Positions 24,061 to 36,429 of a DNA stretch of 64,000 nt are shown here, in pieces. Origin of the DNA: Piezodorus guildinii (lineage: Eukaryota; Arthropoda; Insecta; Hemiptera; Pentatomidae); the NCBI GenBank assembly GCA_023052935.1, contig CM041292.1:138832951-138896950 (forward strand). Reading direction: 5' to 3'. The first letter of the stretch is position 1. Each line of letters starts with the position of its first letter. The notes under the pieces are model-generated. The model ran no database searches. It was not told the origin of the DNA and worked only from the letters and a program-made list of their open reading frames with translations. A program made the position numbers and the translations under genes.

Positions 24061-26930
24061 TCAATGGACAGTTTCTCTCCATATCTTTTTCATGTGTTTT
24101 ATCTAACAGCTAATTTACTAGATGTATTAATCAATACAGTAGTAAATAAATAATAAATAAACAAAAGATTTATGCGGAAGTCGGATGGATAGGAAGTAAT
24201 AGAAAAGGCGGACTTTGAAGGTTGGGAGAGCATTTGAGGGACGGGTACGAGAAGGAATAGAATTTCATAAATACGAAGATCAGATGAGGGAAGATTTTCT
24301 GAAAGCTATGAATCGATGGAGTATTATATACAAATCTGAAAGCGGAGAACGCGTGTTCCGGATATTCATATTTTATATGAAAAGCTACTATTATCGAATA
24401 ATTATTCCATAGGCACAAAGTGATCAACACGTACTGATAAGTTAGAAATATTATAAAAAATTATTCGTTAGGACTTTAGTAACAATCATATATTTGGTTT
24501 TTGAGGTATGACGGCCGCTAACAGGTTTCTGACTGCAATATTGGGGTTAAAAAGAGATTCATTCGCTTTCATAACAATGTCCTAAATTCGTCTCATTAAA
24601 GACTGCTCTAGTTGTCTTGGTTATCGATTTACTAATAGATTTTTCAAAAATCAATTTTTAAGATTAAAAAAGATATTTGAACGAAAAACCTTTAGACGCT
24701 TTATAAATGAAGAAATTGGGTGCTCATTGGGAAATTTAGTGTGTTATTTTACCAGAGTTGAGGGCTTAAAGAAGATCCAAAAACGTTCTTGGTGAAGATA
24801 TAAAAACCTGATTTTGATGTCTGATACCTTGGATGATTAGATTTGGGGAACCTGCTTAGTAATTAAAAATATTTTATCAGATAGTAGTTACATACTTAAG
24901 AATATAATGGTGATTAAAATCTTAGAATATTAATGAAAATACTAGCCAGTTTTTCTCTTCGACTTTCTCTTTTCATGTATTAATGATCAAAATCACTTCT
25001 GAAGAACAGGATTTGAGTCACCTGTTCCAGGTTTGTGACATTTCCTGTTGAAAATTCCTGTACATTGGGATACGGTTCCTCTCTTTTCCTCTTATAACTC
25101 GGCAGTTGTTAATGTTCATTTAATTAAAAATCCATTTAATTTTCCAGAAATCCAAAACTGAAAATTACAAAATAAATTAAGATATGTTTTCTTCAGTGAG
25201 GAATGTCAGACTCAATGATATCACTAATTTAGTCCCCTTTTATATATCAAGGATTGTTTCAAATATATATTTCAATTAATGTATTACTAGAATTAAATTA
25301 TATGAATTTAACTTCTCATGGTCTAGATACTTTGCCCATTGCGTTTCTTTTTATGTTTTCTTGATGAATGAATGATTTATTTCGTAGGTGAAAAAAACGT
25401 TTAAAAAAGCTATCTCTGATCCAATGAATCACCATATTTTCCACACAATTCTGCTAAATCAAAATATTATAACGAATTAAATTTTTCGTCCCGTCATCTA
25501 TCTGAATTGGATAATTTCTGCTGTTCCTTAAACTTTTCAGATATTTTAAAACAAAACAACATTATTTCTTTTCATTATTACACAATTTTAACAAACTAGA
25601 GATTTTATTTAACAGACTTCAGAAAATGCATAGCTTAGTGCTAGTCCTAGTGTTTAAATCATTTCAGTATTACTTAAGTCGGATTAAAGTGATAACACGA
25701 CTAGAATAGTTAATGTACGAACACAGTTCAATGAGTTTCTCAGCCTAAAAAGTTTTTGTAATCACGTTTAACAGCGTTATTGGTGTCTAAAAACGTAAAA
25801 TTGAAATTCTTTCTATGATTTTACGAGTTAAGTTTCCTTATATCACTATAAAAAAATATCCAGTTTTTGCTATTCGTTTTTTGTTGAGTTGAAAGTATTT
25901 TTAAGCTTTATAAGTTTAAGGTTTTAGGTTTTTGTATGTATATTCTCAGTTTATTGTGCTTTTACTTTCCAAACTGCTAAAAATCTGAAAAATGCTACAA
26001 TATTTATCGACTCTTAAAGCTCACCTTACACTAAACTAAACCCCAGGGTTCTCAATTCTTTCACTTGAAAGTAAAATTAAAAAATGAGAAAACTCAAAAG
26101 GTCAATCTCAACAAGAAACTAGGGATTTTGTATGACAATGCTAAGTGCTCGTTATATAACTCTGCTAAAGTAGAGGATGTTTTCCATTTTCTGGCAAGCA
26201 GCCTTATTCTCAGAGAAGTTAGAAGAGGCAAATTTGGACACAATGCATTTTCGGAAGGCAAGATTTCATTTTATGGAGAGAACTATTATTCAATGTACAA
26301 TTACGTTAAATTAACTGCGAAGTTGATTTACTGATTGGCGCATTTTTAATTAATAAATGAGTACATCTGATTAAAAATGAAATAACTATTTCGAAGTTTT
26401 TAAGATAAATATCTTCTCCCTGAAGATAGATTGTCCTTAAGAGGAAAAACTGAACCGAATTAAACAAAATAATAATAATAATATATATAATTACCTGAAG
26501 CTTATATTGTTCTTTATTTTTTAAGCTATATGCATAGCCTCAGACGAATCGGAATGTGGATCGTAAAGATATTTATATTATATCAAGACTATGTTGAGCA
26601 GATATATCTTCTATCGTAATACTTGGAGAGATAACCAAGTCCAGGAATTAATCAGATATGGAACTAACATCATCACTAAGTCAATCATATCTCGTTATCT
26701 TTATAGTTCATCGTGAAGGACTTCCCTCGGTGTCAAGGAAACTATAAAGTTGACTGATCTTGGCCAAAGATTTCCTTCTTCCACATTCCGGAATATGATT
26801 GCTTTTAAAAAGAGGATGGCGGAAGTAATTTTTACAATACAACATTAAAGTCTTTGAAGTCCCCATCCTAGAATTGAAACGATTTCTTAAGATTTTATCT
26901 GGTTTCTTTTGATTCGACTTCCAAGTTATT
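24061..26930. other. AT-rich intergenic DNA, no gene seen
   Basis: No exon, RNA gene or repeat copy that I can support in about 2.9 kb. Frames at 24215-24412 and 26065-26334 have no known motif. Confidence 0.4.
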
Positions 26931-27389
26931 CATAACTAGCTGTGACCCGCAGCTTTGCTCGCGAACATTGCATTTAGTATTAATTTATGAGCTTTTATGG
27001 TAAGAGTGGCTATAATAAATATCAACTATCAGCTACTCTTTGTTATTATTTAAGGCCCGATCTAGACTTCTTCCTGCCAATTCACAACAGCGAACCAGTA
27101 GAAGTATTTATACCCATAATCAATTAATATGTAAAAATAATCGTCACAAACCGTTGGCAATTTAAATGTGAATTAAAGATATTCGTCGGTGAAACCTTAC
27201 ACCTGAATCACTCGCGTCTTTCTAGAATTCAGAAAAAAATGTTCTATTATGTTCTTGAAATTAATAATTTTTTAGCCAATTGAAATAATTAAAAAAAAAA
27301 AATAACAATTGAATATATTTTCATAGGACCCTACACTCGAAACAGATATGAAACACAATATGCTTAAAAGGGTCGGTCACCTATATGTA
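26931..27389. other. Intergenic DNA with a short GC-rich repeat-like motif
   Basis: The bases CTAGCTGTGACCCGCAGCTT at about 26937-26956, followed by TGCTCGCG, resemble a motif that I recall as common in interspersed insect repeats. Only this one copy is present in the window, so it is not called as an element. Confidence 0.25.
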
Positions 27390-27610
27390 GCGACCAGCCT
27401 GGTGCCCTTAAGATTTTTTAATGTGAGCAAAAAAACCCTTGGTTATACACTCTTTCGAAGGGGGCGTAAATTGGAGGTTCCAAGCCTTTGCTATGTCATG
27501 AACTCGTTAAACATCTCTACCCTAACTAAACTTGGATTGGAAAAAATTAGTCATCATACGCTTAGCCATAGTAGAATAAAAATGACGTTAAATGAATAGA
27601 TAATAACAGC
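27390..27610 (+). repeat. SINE-C copy, 5'-truncated
   Basis: It matches the SINE-C body on the plus strand: the ATTTTTTAATGxGAG stretch, CCTT(A/G)GTTATxC, TTCGAAGGGGGCGTAAA, CATGAACTCGTTAAACAT, CCATAGTAGAATAAAAATGA and the tail after CGTTAAATGAATA. The tRNA-like head is lost or unrecognisable. Confidence 0.75.
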
Positions 27611-27719
27611 AATATGCTTAAATATTTTTGTTATAAAATCTTTGTGCCTTTGCTGATACATATCAAATTAAGACGATTTTACGTTTAGGTTGTTCAACCA
27701 CTTGTCGGGCGAAAATTTT

Positions 27720-27957
27720 CAAATCCAGCCTAATTGCACATCTAATAATAATATTGCTTTATTGGGAAATAATACAATCTGCCACTATCTTGGGCAATAA
27801 GTATTAGGGCTAAAAGAAGTCATTCATACCATATGTACAGAGTAAAAACAAAACAAAACAGACATAACAATAAAAAAAAAAAAAAAATAAATAAAAAAAA
27901 AATAAAAAAAATTATAATAAAATAATGCATAAATAAATAATAATAATAAACAAAAAC

Positions 27958-28007
<50 letters not shown>

Positions 28008-28127
28008 ACATAAGATGAAATAAGATAAGTAAACTAAAAATAAAATATAAAGTAAATAAAATCTTGGCCACATTCATACCTATATACATTATTTACATAC
28101 TGCCCCTGGGAACTCCAAATCGAACCC
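27720..28127 (-). mobile_element. 3' UTR and simple-sequence tail of the Jockey-like element
   Basis: Downstream (minus strand) of the RT stop codon lie A/T-rich bases with a (TA) tract at 27967-28004, an A-rich stretch at 27870-27965 and a block near 27760-27810. The long isoleucine/phenylalanine frame seen here is a translation of simple sequence and not a gene. Confidence 0.4.
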
Positions 28128-29700
28128 CTACACCCAGAAGTGGATGGAGTGGCACAACCCCATGAGTTCCCAGCGCCTCTCATTCAGCCGCGTCACCAGT
28201 CTAGCCAGTGGAGACTGAGTGAGGGCGCTAGAGCCACACACTCTCAGGCATGAGTGGAGAAGTTGGCCATTGCCAGCACTCCAGTTGCATTTATATAGGA
28301 GATCTCTCGGCCACTGCCGCCTCAGCCTACGAGGAGGGTTGTAAGGATGGTTGGTACTAGATAGGGATTGTGCCAGAGGATTAGGAAGAAGAGTAAGTTT
28401 CTGGTGGAAGGTTGAGAATTTAGATGGGATGAGATCAAGGACGTAAGGGATCTTAAGGTCATGATGTAAGGTCTTGTTTGTAACATAATAGGGAGCATTG
28501 ACTATTGTTCTAAGGACTTTGGACTGAAAGGATTGGATACGTTTGATGTTCGAAAATTTAGTAGTTCCCCATAGTTCAATTCCGTAGGTCCACATTGGTT
28601 TGAGAATTGTCTTGTAAATCAATAGTTTGTTTTCAATGGAAAGTTGTGATGTTCTGTTCAGTAGTCTATATAATTGTCCGTATCTTCTGTTGAGCTCTTG
28701 TCTTTTAAGTCGAGTATGTGGGTTCCAGGTCAGTCGTTTGTCTAGTAAAAAACCCAGATACCGGACTGTGTCGGAACAGGGAAGTGGTATGGAGTTAAAA
28801 TGAACTTGTGGACAGGATTTGCGTCGGAGGGTGAAGGTGACATGCTTACTTTTGGATTGATTGACTTTGATACGCCATTTGTCGCACCAATGTTCAATCA
28901 AGGAGAGGTGGCTCTGTAGATGGGAAGATGCCAGTTCTGGGTCTGGATGGGTTGATATAATGGCAGTATCATCGGCAAAAGATGCTAGGAAGGTATTAGG
29001 ATCTAAAGGTATATCAGCTGTAAATAAAATATAGAGGATAGGACCTAGGACGCTTCCTTGAGGTACGCCGGCCTCGATTGGGTAACAAGTGGAGAACTCT
29101 GAACCACAACGGACTCTGAAGGAACGGTTAGCGAGATAGGATCTTAGGATTAGATATAAGGATTGGGGTAATTGGGATTTTAGTTTGAAAAGCAAGCCAT
29201 CGTGCCAGACCCGGTCGAATGCCTGAGCAATGTCCAGAAAGGCACCAGTGCAGTATTGCTTGTTTTCGAGTGCAGAGGATAAATGGTCTACTACTCTTAG
29301 ACCTTGCTGTACAGTGGAGTGCCCAGAGCGGGATCCGAACTGGTGGGAAGGAATTTCAATTAAATGTAGGATTATTGAACAATTTTGAAAGGATAGGGAG
29401 GAGGCTGATCGGTCTATAGGATGAGGAGTTGTTGGGAGGTTTACCAGGTTTAAGAAAGAGGATAATAATGGAGTGTTTCCACAACAGAGGAAAGTGGGCT
29501 GTGCGGAGGATACAATTATAAAGGTAAGTAAGGAAAATAATTGCTTTTTCAGGTAGTTGTCGAATGATCTTGGAACTGAGGAGGTCGTGGCCAGGAGATT
29601 TATGAGGTTTTAGTTTATTTATAAGGAATTTGACCTCAGAGGGATTAACAGCTTTGGGCGGTAGAGAGAGAGGTATATTGCACATCTAGGCTTGAAAATT
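28128..29700 (-). mobile_element. Jockey-like reverse transcriptase, best-preserved copy
   Basis: On the minus strand the RT begins after about 29690 with LKPHKSPGHD, then SYRPISLLPILSKLFNN. A one-base frameshift near 29385 moves the reading to the frame with PSHQFGSRSGHSTVQQGLRV, GAFLDIAQAFDRVWHDGLLF (motif A), EAGVPQGSVLGPILY (motif B), ASFADDTAII (YADD box), CDKWRIKVNQSKSKH and VRYLGFLLDKRLTWNPH. The C-terminal region then runs to a stop at 28128. Apart from the frameshift the region after 29385 is open for over 400 codons. No endonuclease or ORF1 is present, so it is a 5'-truncated copy, recent compared with its relatives at 20.1, 23.6 and 60.2 kb. Confidence 0.92.
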
Positions 29701-30002
29701 TTAGCTTCACAACCAGTCATTTTTTAGATACTGCGATTAACAGCAAATTGAGTGGTACTTTCTCTTATTAATATAGACATACAGCTAATAAAAGTCCTAA
29801 ATGTGCTTAAAATTGTTTATAATGTGATTAATAGTTCTGATTATTATATTCGAATAAATCAAAAGAAATAATAATTGTTATAATTTATTTAAATTTATAA
29901 ATGTATATGCTTCAAGGTAATAACGATTAAAGTTAAAAATGATTCTTGAAATAAAACATGACTTATATAATAATATAGATTGATATAAATATAGGCTCCG
30001 CA
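29701..30002. other. Intergenic DNA, no gene seen
   Basis: No supported feature. Confidence 0.4.
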
Positions 30003-30335
30003 ATACCGCGTTGTGCAACCTTCATACTCCCGGCCTCATCTTTCTTCGGACCAGATATTTTACCTGTAGTACCTTATTTTCGAAAAACTTTAGTCGTTGT
30101 TCGTCCTTCAAAGTAAGCGACCACGTTTCACATCCGTAAAGGACCGTCGGAAGAATAATAGTTTTATAAATTCTAACCTTTAAGTTTTTATACAGAAGCT
30201 AAGTAATTTCGCAACTGAATAATAACACGCATTTCCCACTTTAACCGGGACTTTATTTCCTTCTGGATTTATTTTTTTTCTCGTAATCATTGAACCTAAA
30301 TACTTAAATTTCTCTACGTGTTCAAAAGGGACTGA
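30003..30335 (-). mobile_element. LINE RT C-terminal fragment (YGCETWSL type)
   Basis: On the minus strand EKFKYLGSMITRKK is readable at about 30325-30280. After a frameshift come VRIYKTIILPTVLYGCETWS and LTLKDEQRLKFFENKV at about 30170-30060. This is the conserved C-terminal region of RTE/CR1-like endonuclease-RT LINEs, a lineage different from the neighbouring Jockey copy. It is heavily decayed. Confidence 0.8.
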
Positions 30336-30455
30336 GTGAAAAATTGTGATAACTAATAAAGATTACCTATCTATACAATCTGTTTAAGTTATATAAATTT
30401 GGTGTTTGGAACTAAGCTGATTCCGGAGTTATAATATTCTCTAAACTGTAAAAAT
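30328..30455 (+). repeat. Family G repeat fragment
   Basis: It matches the reverse complement of 16430-16560: TCAAAAGGGACTGAGTGAAA, AACTAATAAAGATTACC, ATAAATTTGGTGTTTGGAAC and GGAGTTATAATATTCTCT. It overlaps the edge of the RT fragment by a few bases. Confidence 0.6.
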
Positions 30456-31507
30456 AACGTTATTTTTTTTTTAAATATTAACTCCGGTGATTTTGTATAT
30501 TTAAGAACCAAGCAAAAACTAGAATGATGATCAGAGTATTTTATATAATTGCGGTCCTTACAACACATTTCCTAAGTAGCCATGAAAATGGTTAAAAAAA
30601 ATCACGAAACATTACATCAACTGAAATCTTTTGGCACGCTATGACAAGAGATGTTAGAAATAATTTTCACGCTTAATTATTTTTCCTTATATAGCCTTAT
30701 GATTGCACTACTTGTTTTAGAAATTTTTATCGTGTAAGCTATATCTTTTTTTCAATATAAATTTTCAAATAAGGATTATTTTCTAGCTCAATAGTATTTG
30801 TAGAAAAGTATCTCAAAAAGAAGTTAGTGAAAAATGATGAAACTCAAACAGATTATACCTCAATACGATAAGTACTATAGGATACAATTTAGAGGGCTGA
30901 GGCTCAGTTTGTTTTTGAAATATAATACATCACATATTATATGCTTTGCCAGTGTGGCCCTCATCTCTTCAACCGAATACAAGACAAATCAAATTAATAA
31001 CACTAGAAATAGTTGACTCTCAGACACTAAATCGTTTTTTTTTTAGCTTGATTAAAATGTAAAATATGATTTAGGACAACTACCTGCTGTCATTAAACTT
31101 AAAGGATATGTTTTCCCAAAGGAACGCTAAAATTCAAGTTTTTTTAAATTTTAGTGGAAGCCTACGACACAATGGCTAGAATATATACACTGCACTAGTG
31201 ATTATAGTATAGTTTAACGTAAAGATCTTATAATTCATATCATTCACATGGATTCCGGTTATGGTAATTGTTAGAAATACATTACCTAGTCTCCTTGAAC
31301 GTAAATCATGTAGTTTAGAGAACGTAACTTGGATGTAAGTGATTTATTACTGCCCTCCTCATCAAGTATAGTTTATAGAATGAAGGTCATAATGAATGAA
31401 CCGGGACTGCAAACTTTCTATTAAATTACCAACTTCATGAGCGTTAATTGGTTTTCGTGGTAAAACCATTTAGAACAGGGAACAGCCATCTGACTAAGTG
31501 TTGTAAC
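30456..31507. other. AT-rich intergenic DNA, no gene seen
   Basis: No supported feature up to the TA target site of the Tc1-like element. Confidence 0.45.
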
Positions 31508-31509
31508 TA

Positions 31510-31535
31510 AACTGCTGTGCAAAAATATTGCATCA
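31510..31535 (+). repeat. Left terminal inverted repeat of the Tc1-like element
   Basis: This sequence is the exact reverse complement of 33046-33071. It starts directly after the TA target dinucleotide. Confidence 0.95.
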
Positions 31536-31786
31536 GGATAAAATTAAATTTAAAAAATTGTATTCCTTTATTCACATTTTCCTAAATTTGATCTCTTGAT
31601 ACTTTAAGATAATACTGTCTATGCCAAAGGCCACAAGTAGAGAATTAAGGCTTTACTCTATTCTGTAAGCCAAAAGAAGATAATTAATCCTAAATCAGCC
31701 AGTATGCAATTTTCCTTTGTTCTATTCACAATAGCTTTTCAATTTTTTTCTTGTGATTTCTTCAAAGAGTCTTTTTTCTGCAAATT

Positions 31787-32825
31787 ATGAACCGCGAGAC
31801 TCAATTAACTGAAACAGACTGTCAGAATAGTGACGTTTTCTGAAACTGGAATGAGCCAGCGTGAAATAGCTCAGCGACTTATAGTAAACCAATCCACAGT
31901 CTCAAGAGTTCTTCGTAGGCTTAGGGAGATCAGAAGCTACGGTAGAAGACCCGGGGAAGGCAGGCCAAGTATAACTACTGCTCAAGAAGACAGATTTCTT
32001 CGGCTATCTGCCTTGAGAAATCGTACTTTTACGGGAAATCAGCTACGAGGACTCATCAGCCAATACAGGAATGTTGAAATTTTGAGTTCTACAGGTAGAA
32101 GGCGTCTTAGGGAGAACAACTTATCGTCTAGAAGATCTGCAGCTGGGTCTCTTCTTACTAGAGCACACAGAGTTTCCCGACTGGCATTCGCTTGACAACA
32201 CGCCGAATGGACAGAAGATGATTGGAGGCGAGTTCTGTTTAGTGATGAGTCCAGATTCGCTTTGCACTCACCTGATGGAAGGGAAAGAGTGTGGAGAAGG
32301 AGAGGAGAGAGGTACGCAGCTTACAACATGTCCTACAGATTAAGTTTTGGAGGGGGCCCAATAATGGTTTGGGGCGGAATTAGCATCGAGGTACGAACGG
32401 ACCTCCACAGGATAACTGGAGGGGCTTTGACTGCTCACAGTCTCAGTCACTTGACAGAGGTGATTGATGATCACGTGATCCCTTTTGCTCAATATGTGGG
32501 TGATAACTTTCTTATTTTACAAGACAATGCAACACCCCATACGGCGAATGTTGTCCGACAATACCTACAGGAGGTTGGAATAACACTTTTGGAGATCCCA
32601 CCAAGAAGCCCTGATCTCAATCCCATTGAGCATATTTGGGATGTGATAGGGAGGCGGCTCAGAGGTCGGCGAAACCTCCCGACAATCCTGGATGAGGTGG
32701 AGACAGCTATCAGGGAGGAATGGGAGAATATTGACCAGGCCGTCATCGTGAACGATATTTCTTCGATGCCTGAGAGACTCAGAGAGATTATCCGTGCTAG
32801 GGCAGGGCTGACAAGATATTGTTAG
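31787..32825 (+). pseudogene. Tc1-like transposase, DD34E, disabled
   Basis: The enzyme would cut and paste the element at TA sites. The frame opens at ATG 31787 but shifts by one base before 31830. From there a helix-turn-helix region (ETGMSQREIAQRLIVNQSTV) and a GRPGEGRPSIT linker are readable. A TGA at 32193-32195 interrupts RLAFA-QHAEWTEDDW where an Arg codon is expected; the change looks like CGA to TGA. After it the catalytic domain is open: FSDESRF (first Asp), LQDNATPH (second Asp), then exactly 34 residues to the Glu of NPIEHIWD. The protein ends RAGLTRYC at 32825. Only these two defects are evident, so the copy is fairly young. Confidence 0.93.
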
Positions 32826-33045
32826 AAGATTGTTAACCACATTTAAATGTTTTTACATTTTTTTCTTATGTCAATAAAGAGACATTTTCATTTATTTGTT
32901 TGTTTGTTTTTATTTATCCCTTCCCTGATCATTTTTAATGCTATAAATTTGTTTTATACATACTTCACAACAGTCTTATTAAATAAAATCGCCAGAAAAG
33001 AAAGCATTGAAGTAATGTTTTATGAGATATTAAAAAATATCGAAG

Positions 33046-33071
33046 TGATGCAATATTTTTGCACAGCAGTT
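33046..33071 (-). repeat. Right terminal inverted repeat of the Tc1-like element
   Basis: This sequence is the exact reverse complement of 31510-31535. It is followed by the TA target dinucleotide at 33072-33073. Confidence 0.95.
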
Positions 33072-33337
33072 TATTTTATCGAATACGTTATTAAAAGCTA
33101 ATGTTTCTATATAATAAGTAAAAACATCTGTTTTTAGTAGATCTGACAAGACCATTGAACATCAGTATTTTAAAACCCATTAGAACCCCGTTTTTGAAAA
33201 AAAATATTTTCGATTAAGCCTAGTCGCTATTTTCGTTTGCCTTCAAGTTTTTAAAATATTAAATTGTATATTGTGTAAATAAAGTATTCTAATGAAATCA
33301 AATCAGACAAACACCAAATGTTAATAATAAAAAGAAA

Positions 33338-33996
33338 TCTGGTGCGCGCAACACACGACTTTTACTTACCTTCGTTATTAAAATCAATTTAGGAATTTTT
33401 AAATTGAAAAAAAGTTAACGATTAATTACATTAAATTTTCGAATTCGATTGAAACATGTATTTTATCAAATGATGAATTATATTATTATCAAGAACAATC
33501 AGTTAGTCTTATCGGCTTTTCATCACTCTACAATAGCTTCCACAACTGTGTTTATAAGATAAAAATTCTTGTAAAATCTTCAGCTTCCCAGGAGTATATT
33601 ACACGCCTCTATTACTGTTTGTAACTACAAAATATGCATCGAAAAATATGTTTGCTCTTTTCTCCTTCAGTTGGATGTCAAATTCATTCAACATGTACAT
33701 TTACCCGGTTTTTATCAATGAAAATAAAATGATATTGTTAATATTTTGGAATATTAAAAATTAAATGAACTTTAGAGGAAGAAAATCGATATTTAATCCT
33801 AGTAAGACTATTTCAATCAGAAGGAAACCTAAATCATATCAAAGCCCATTACATTTTACATCGATATACCGAGTTTAATCAGAATCGTTACAGTCGTTTG
33901 ATAAAAGTTGCTTGGGCTTATAGTTAGTTGTATTAAATAGGAAATTTCAGTTTTGTAAGACATTTAGTTTTCGTGCTAAACTTACCACACACACAG

Positions 33997-34029
<33 letters not shown>

Positions 34030-34192
34030 GACAGACACACACACAAACACACACACACACACACAGATCTCTTCTTGTGAATTGGTTATTTGGAATCAGG
34101 GGGCCCTAAAACGTGTATTTACTGCTAATATACAGTAAAACTGGAAATCGCAATACTTTCCCTTACTAAATATTTCACTTATAAGTAAGATA
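33338..34192 (+). repeat. Family D copy, full length
   Basis: This copy has both ends: the 5' TCTGGTGCGCGCAACACACG, followed by the subterminal ACTTTTACTTACC, and a 3' hairpin (CTTAC...ATAAGTAAG) ending at about 34190. Internal blocks match all other copies. A (CA) microsatellite at about 33989-34066 replaces the short CTTACCACACACACAG block of other copies. No open reading frame; it resembles non-autonomous Helentron/DINE-like elements in layout. Confidence 0.8.
33989..34066. repeat. (CA)n microsatellite inside family D
   Basis: An ACAC-rich tract of about 75 bases with a few interruptions. Confidence 0.9.
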
Positions 34193-34529
34193 CTATAGGA
34201 CGAATCTCTATGTGTATTAGGCCCCGTACCTTAGAGGTAAAGGTTGTTTTTTTTTTATATTAAGTAATATGGTGATCGTTAAAAGTTTAAAAGTCCTTTA
34301 AGGTCAAATGACGATTTCCCTCATAAAGGTGTAAATTAGTGGTCGATGGTGATTTTATGCCTACTAGACTAGACCTTTTTCCTTGGTCACACTAAGGCCA
34401 TGACTAAGATTTTTCAGAATTCACAAAGCTTCTGTCCATTTATTCGGTAAATTATACAATTTGCATGAAAAATGACGCTACATTTGCTACCATTCACATT
34501 GCTTAGGATGCTTAAATGAATTGCTAGGT
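34193..34529. other. Intergenic DNA, no gene seen
   Basis: No supported feature. Confidence 0.4.
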
Positions 34530-34805
34530 TAAATCAAAGATATCCTGGGGGCTATCTAAAACTTGAAAGAATCCAAAACCTGTCAATTCGGATGATAGTT
34601 AATAATTATCACCGCTACACAAAAATACCCCCTATGATACAAGATCTGTAGTTGTCTACAGTTAAACAATTTGTCCATTCTCAAACTTATTCTTATTTCA
34701 GTAAAAATACAACCTCCGAAAACCTATTAATAAAAGAAATAGGTAATTATAATAAATCGTCTTTGAAACGCTACACTCATGAAAGAACAAAACATGTGCT
34801 GTTAA
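34530..34805 (+). mobile_element. Jockey-like RT C-terminal fragment
   Basis: The plus strand reads LERIQNLSIRMIVNNYHRYT and KIPPMIQDL before a stop (34564-34650). A shifted frame near 34735-34806 reads EIGNYNKSSLKRYTHERTKH. This is the Q-N-x(2-3)-R-M-I region and end of Jockey-clade proteins. The GNYN segment resembles the tail at 10750-10977, suggesting the same element family. Confidence 0.6.
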
Positions 34806-35353
34806 ATTAGGATTGTTTGTTTTTATTTAAAAAATTTATATTTTCAATCATTTTATGGTTTTATATCTGGAGGGATGAAGGATTCTTGTTAATTAGTCCC
34901 CGGGTGAATACATCAGATATTGCATGAAACGCAGAACTGAAGCACTGAATGAAAACCATGAACCTGAGTTGCCTAGTAAAATTATTTAGCGTGGAATTCT
35001 ACCACGGTAGCAAAAGGAGTCAAAGTAATGAGGAAATTTTTCAGATTGGCATGCTAACTTAAAAAAAAGAAGAAATTATAAGGTTTGTTCCAAAATCAGG
35101 TCATTTTTTTTCAATCAAGCTTATACAGTGATACCTTGAGGCAGTCTTTATTTCCACGGCCGTTGATTATACTATTTCATATCTTCGTTTATCTCTTTCC
35201 CTACTATCTAAAAATCTGAAAATGCTTTTTGGGCCTAAGTAACATTGGCCTGCCTTCAAAAGAAGAAGTCATAGCAAGTTTAATAAATTTATATTGGAGT
35301 CACGATTCTAAAGGTCTTAAAGAAGGAAACCTGCTTGCTAAAGACGTAAGGTT
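34806..35353. other. Intergenic DNA, no gene seen
   Basis: No supported feature. Confidence 0.4.
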
Positions 35354-35359
35354 AAAAAA

Positions 35360-35434
<75 letters not shown>

Positions 35435-35501
35435 CAGGTCACATTTTTGTATCCAAAAGTAGTAACGTTTTGATCAGTTAGTAACCAAAGGCGCAATCAG
35501 G

Positions 35502-35550
<49 letters not shown>
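35354..35550. repeat. Poly(A) and (TA)n simple sequence
   Basis: A poly(A) run (about 35354-35377) leads directly into (TA)n up to 35430. After about 75 unique bases, a second pure poly(A) run of about 45 bases covers 35505-35550. Confidence 0.9.
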
Positions 35551-35553
<3 letters not shown>

Positions 35554-35654
35554 TAAAAGATAAAATTTTAAAGAGCAGAATATAGAGTATAGAATTCTTA
35601 AAACATGTAGTAATTTATTTTATTTTTCATATCGATTTTACTAGTCCAATAATC

Positions 35655-35935
35655 CAGAAGAAGGTTGTGGTTGTTTGGCTAACACATTAGTCTTCCAAGC
35701 CTAAGTGGAACGAACCCTAGTCCCGGGAGGACCTTATCAAGTATATAATTAAAGGGGATACATTCACAGTCTTTACCCCGGGTATATATGGCCCGTCAGA
35801 CAAGTGGCCACTCACAAGAAGATGTAGGGAGTGATGAAGCTACTGTATAACATATCATTGAAAATCGCTTTGGAATGATAGAAAATTACATCGTGCGCTA
35901 TACATTCAATATGCCCGGTCACGACATCCAAAAAA
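35655..35935 (+). repeat. Diverged SINE-A copy
   Basis: It keeps the SINE-A order: a head with GTTGTGGTTGTTTGGCTAAC and CACATTAGTCTTCC, a CCTAGTCCCGGGAGGAC block, AAAGGGGATACATTCACAGT, ATGGCCCGTCAGACAAGT, AGATTACATC-like bases and CCGGTCACG near the 3' end. It is older than the copy at 12262. Confidence 0.6.
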
Positions 35936-36429
35936 TATACAAAAACTAACAATTTGTAGAGAATGGATTCGCCATTAAGTTTAGAGGAGATGAAATGGCA
36001 CCTCTTGATCGGCCTATATTATTAAGACAAATTGAGATTATACCAAAATGTCAAAGCATAATCACAAGTTGTAGCCTAGTTTGATTCTTTTAACTTCAGA
36101 AAATAATTATATTTTTAGAAAATAGAATGATCTAAAAAAAGAATCTTTATAGTTCTTCTAATTGTCTTAGTAGCTCGTCAATATAATTAAAATTAACCTT
36201 TAAACATTTTCGAAGCCCATTGTCTCACTAAGCGTTCTTTAATATTTTCTACTATTGGGTAGTATTTAGTAATGCTAGATCATAATTGCTCATTTATAAA
36301 TCCCTCCTCCTAAAACTGTTCTGCAGAACCTTGTTTTGGAATTCCATACGTAACGCTTCCTCTCTAAATTCATTCAAACACTGTTTATTTATTTTTTTCT
36401 TTCATTTATGAATGAGAAATTTTATCCTA
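35936..36429. other. AT-rich intergenic DNA, no gene seen
   Basis: No supported feature; it may include decayed coding sequence of the Jockey-like element whose 3' UTR follows. Confidence 0.35.

Larger units (their letters stand above)
31510..33071 (+). mobile_element. Complete Tc1-like DNA transposon, 1562 bases
   Basis: The ends are perfect terminal inverted repeats of 26 bases (31510-31535 and 33046-33071), beginning AACTGCTGTGC. They are flanked on both sides by a TA dinucleotide (31508-31509 and 33072-33073), the expected Tc1/mariner target duplication. Between them lies one transposase gene in plus orientation, with one frameshift and one premature stop. Size, TIR and DD34E catalytic triad fit the Tc1 group. 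The element cannot make its own transposase, but its ends look intact. Confidence 0.95.

Noticed and set aside
27820..28089. 89-codon minus-strand protein rich in Ile, Phe and Tyr
   Set aside because: It is the translation of (TA)n and A-rich simple sequence.
32489..32840. Minus-strand frames inside the Tc1-like element
   Set aside because: They are antisense shadows of the conserved transposase catalytic domain.
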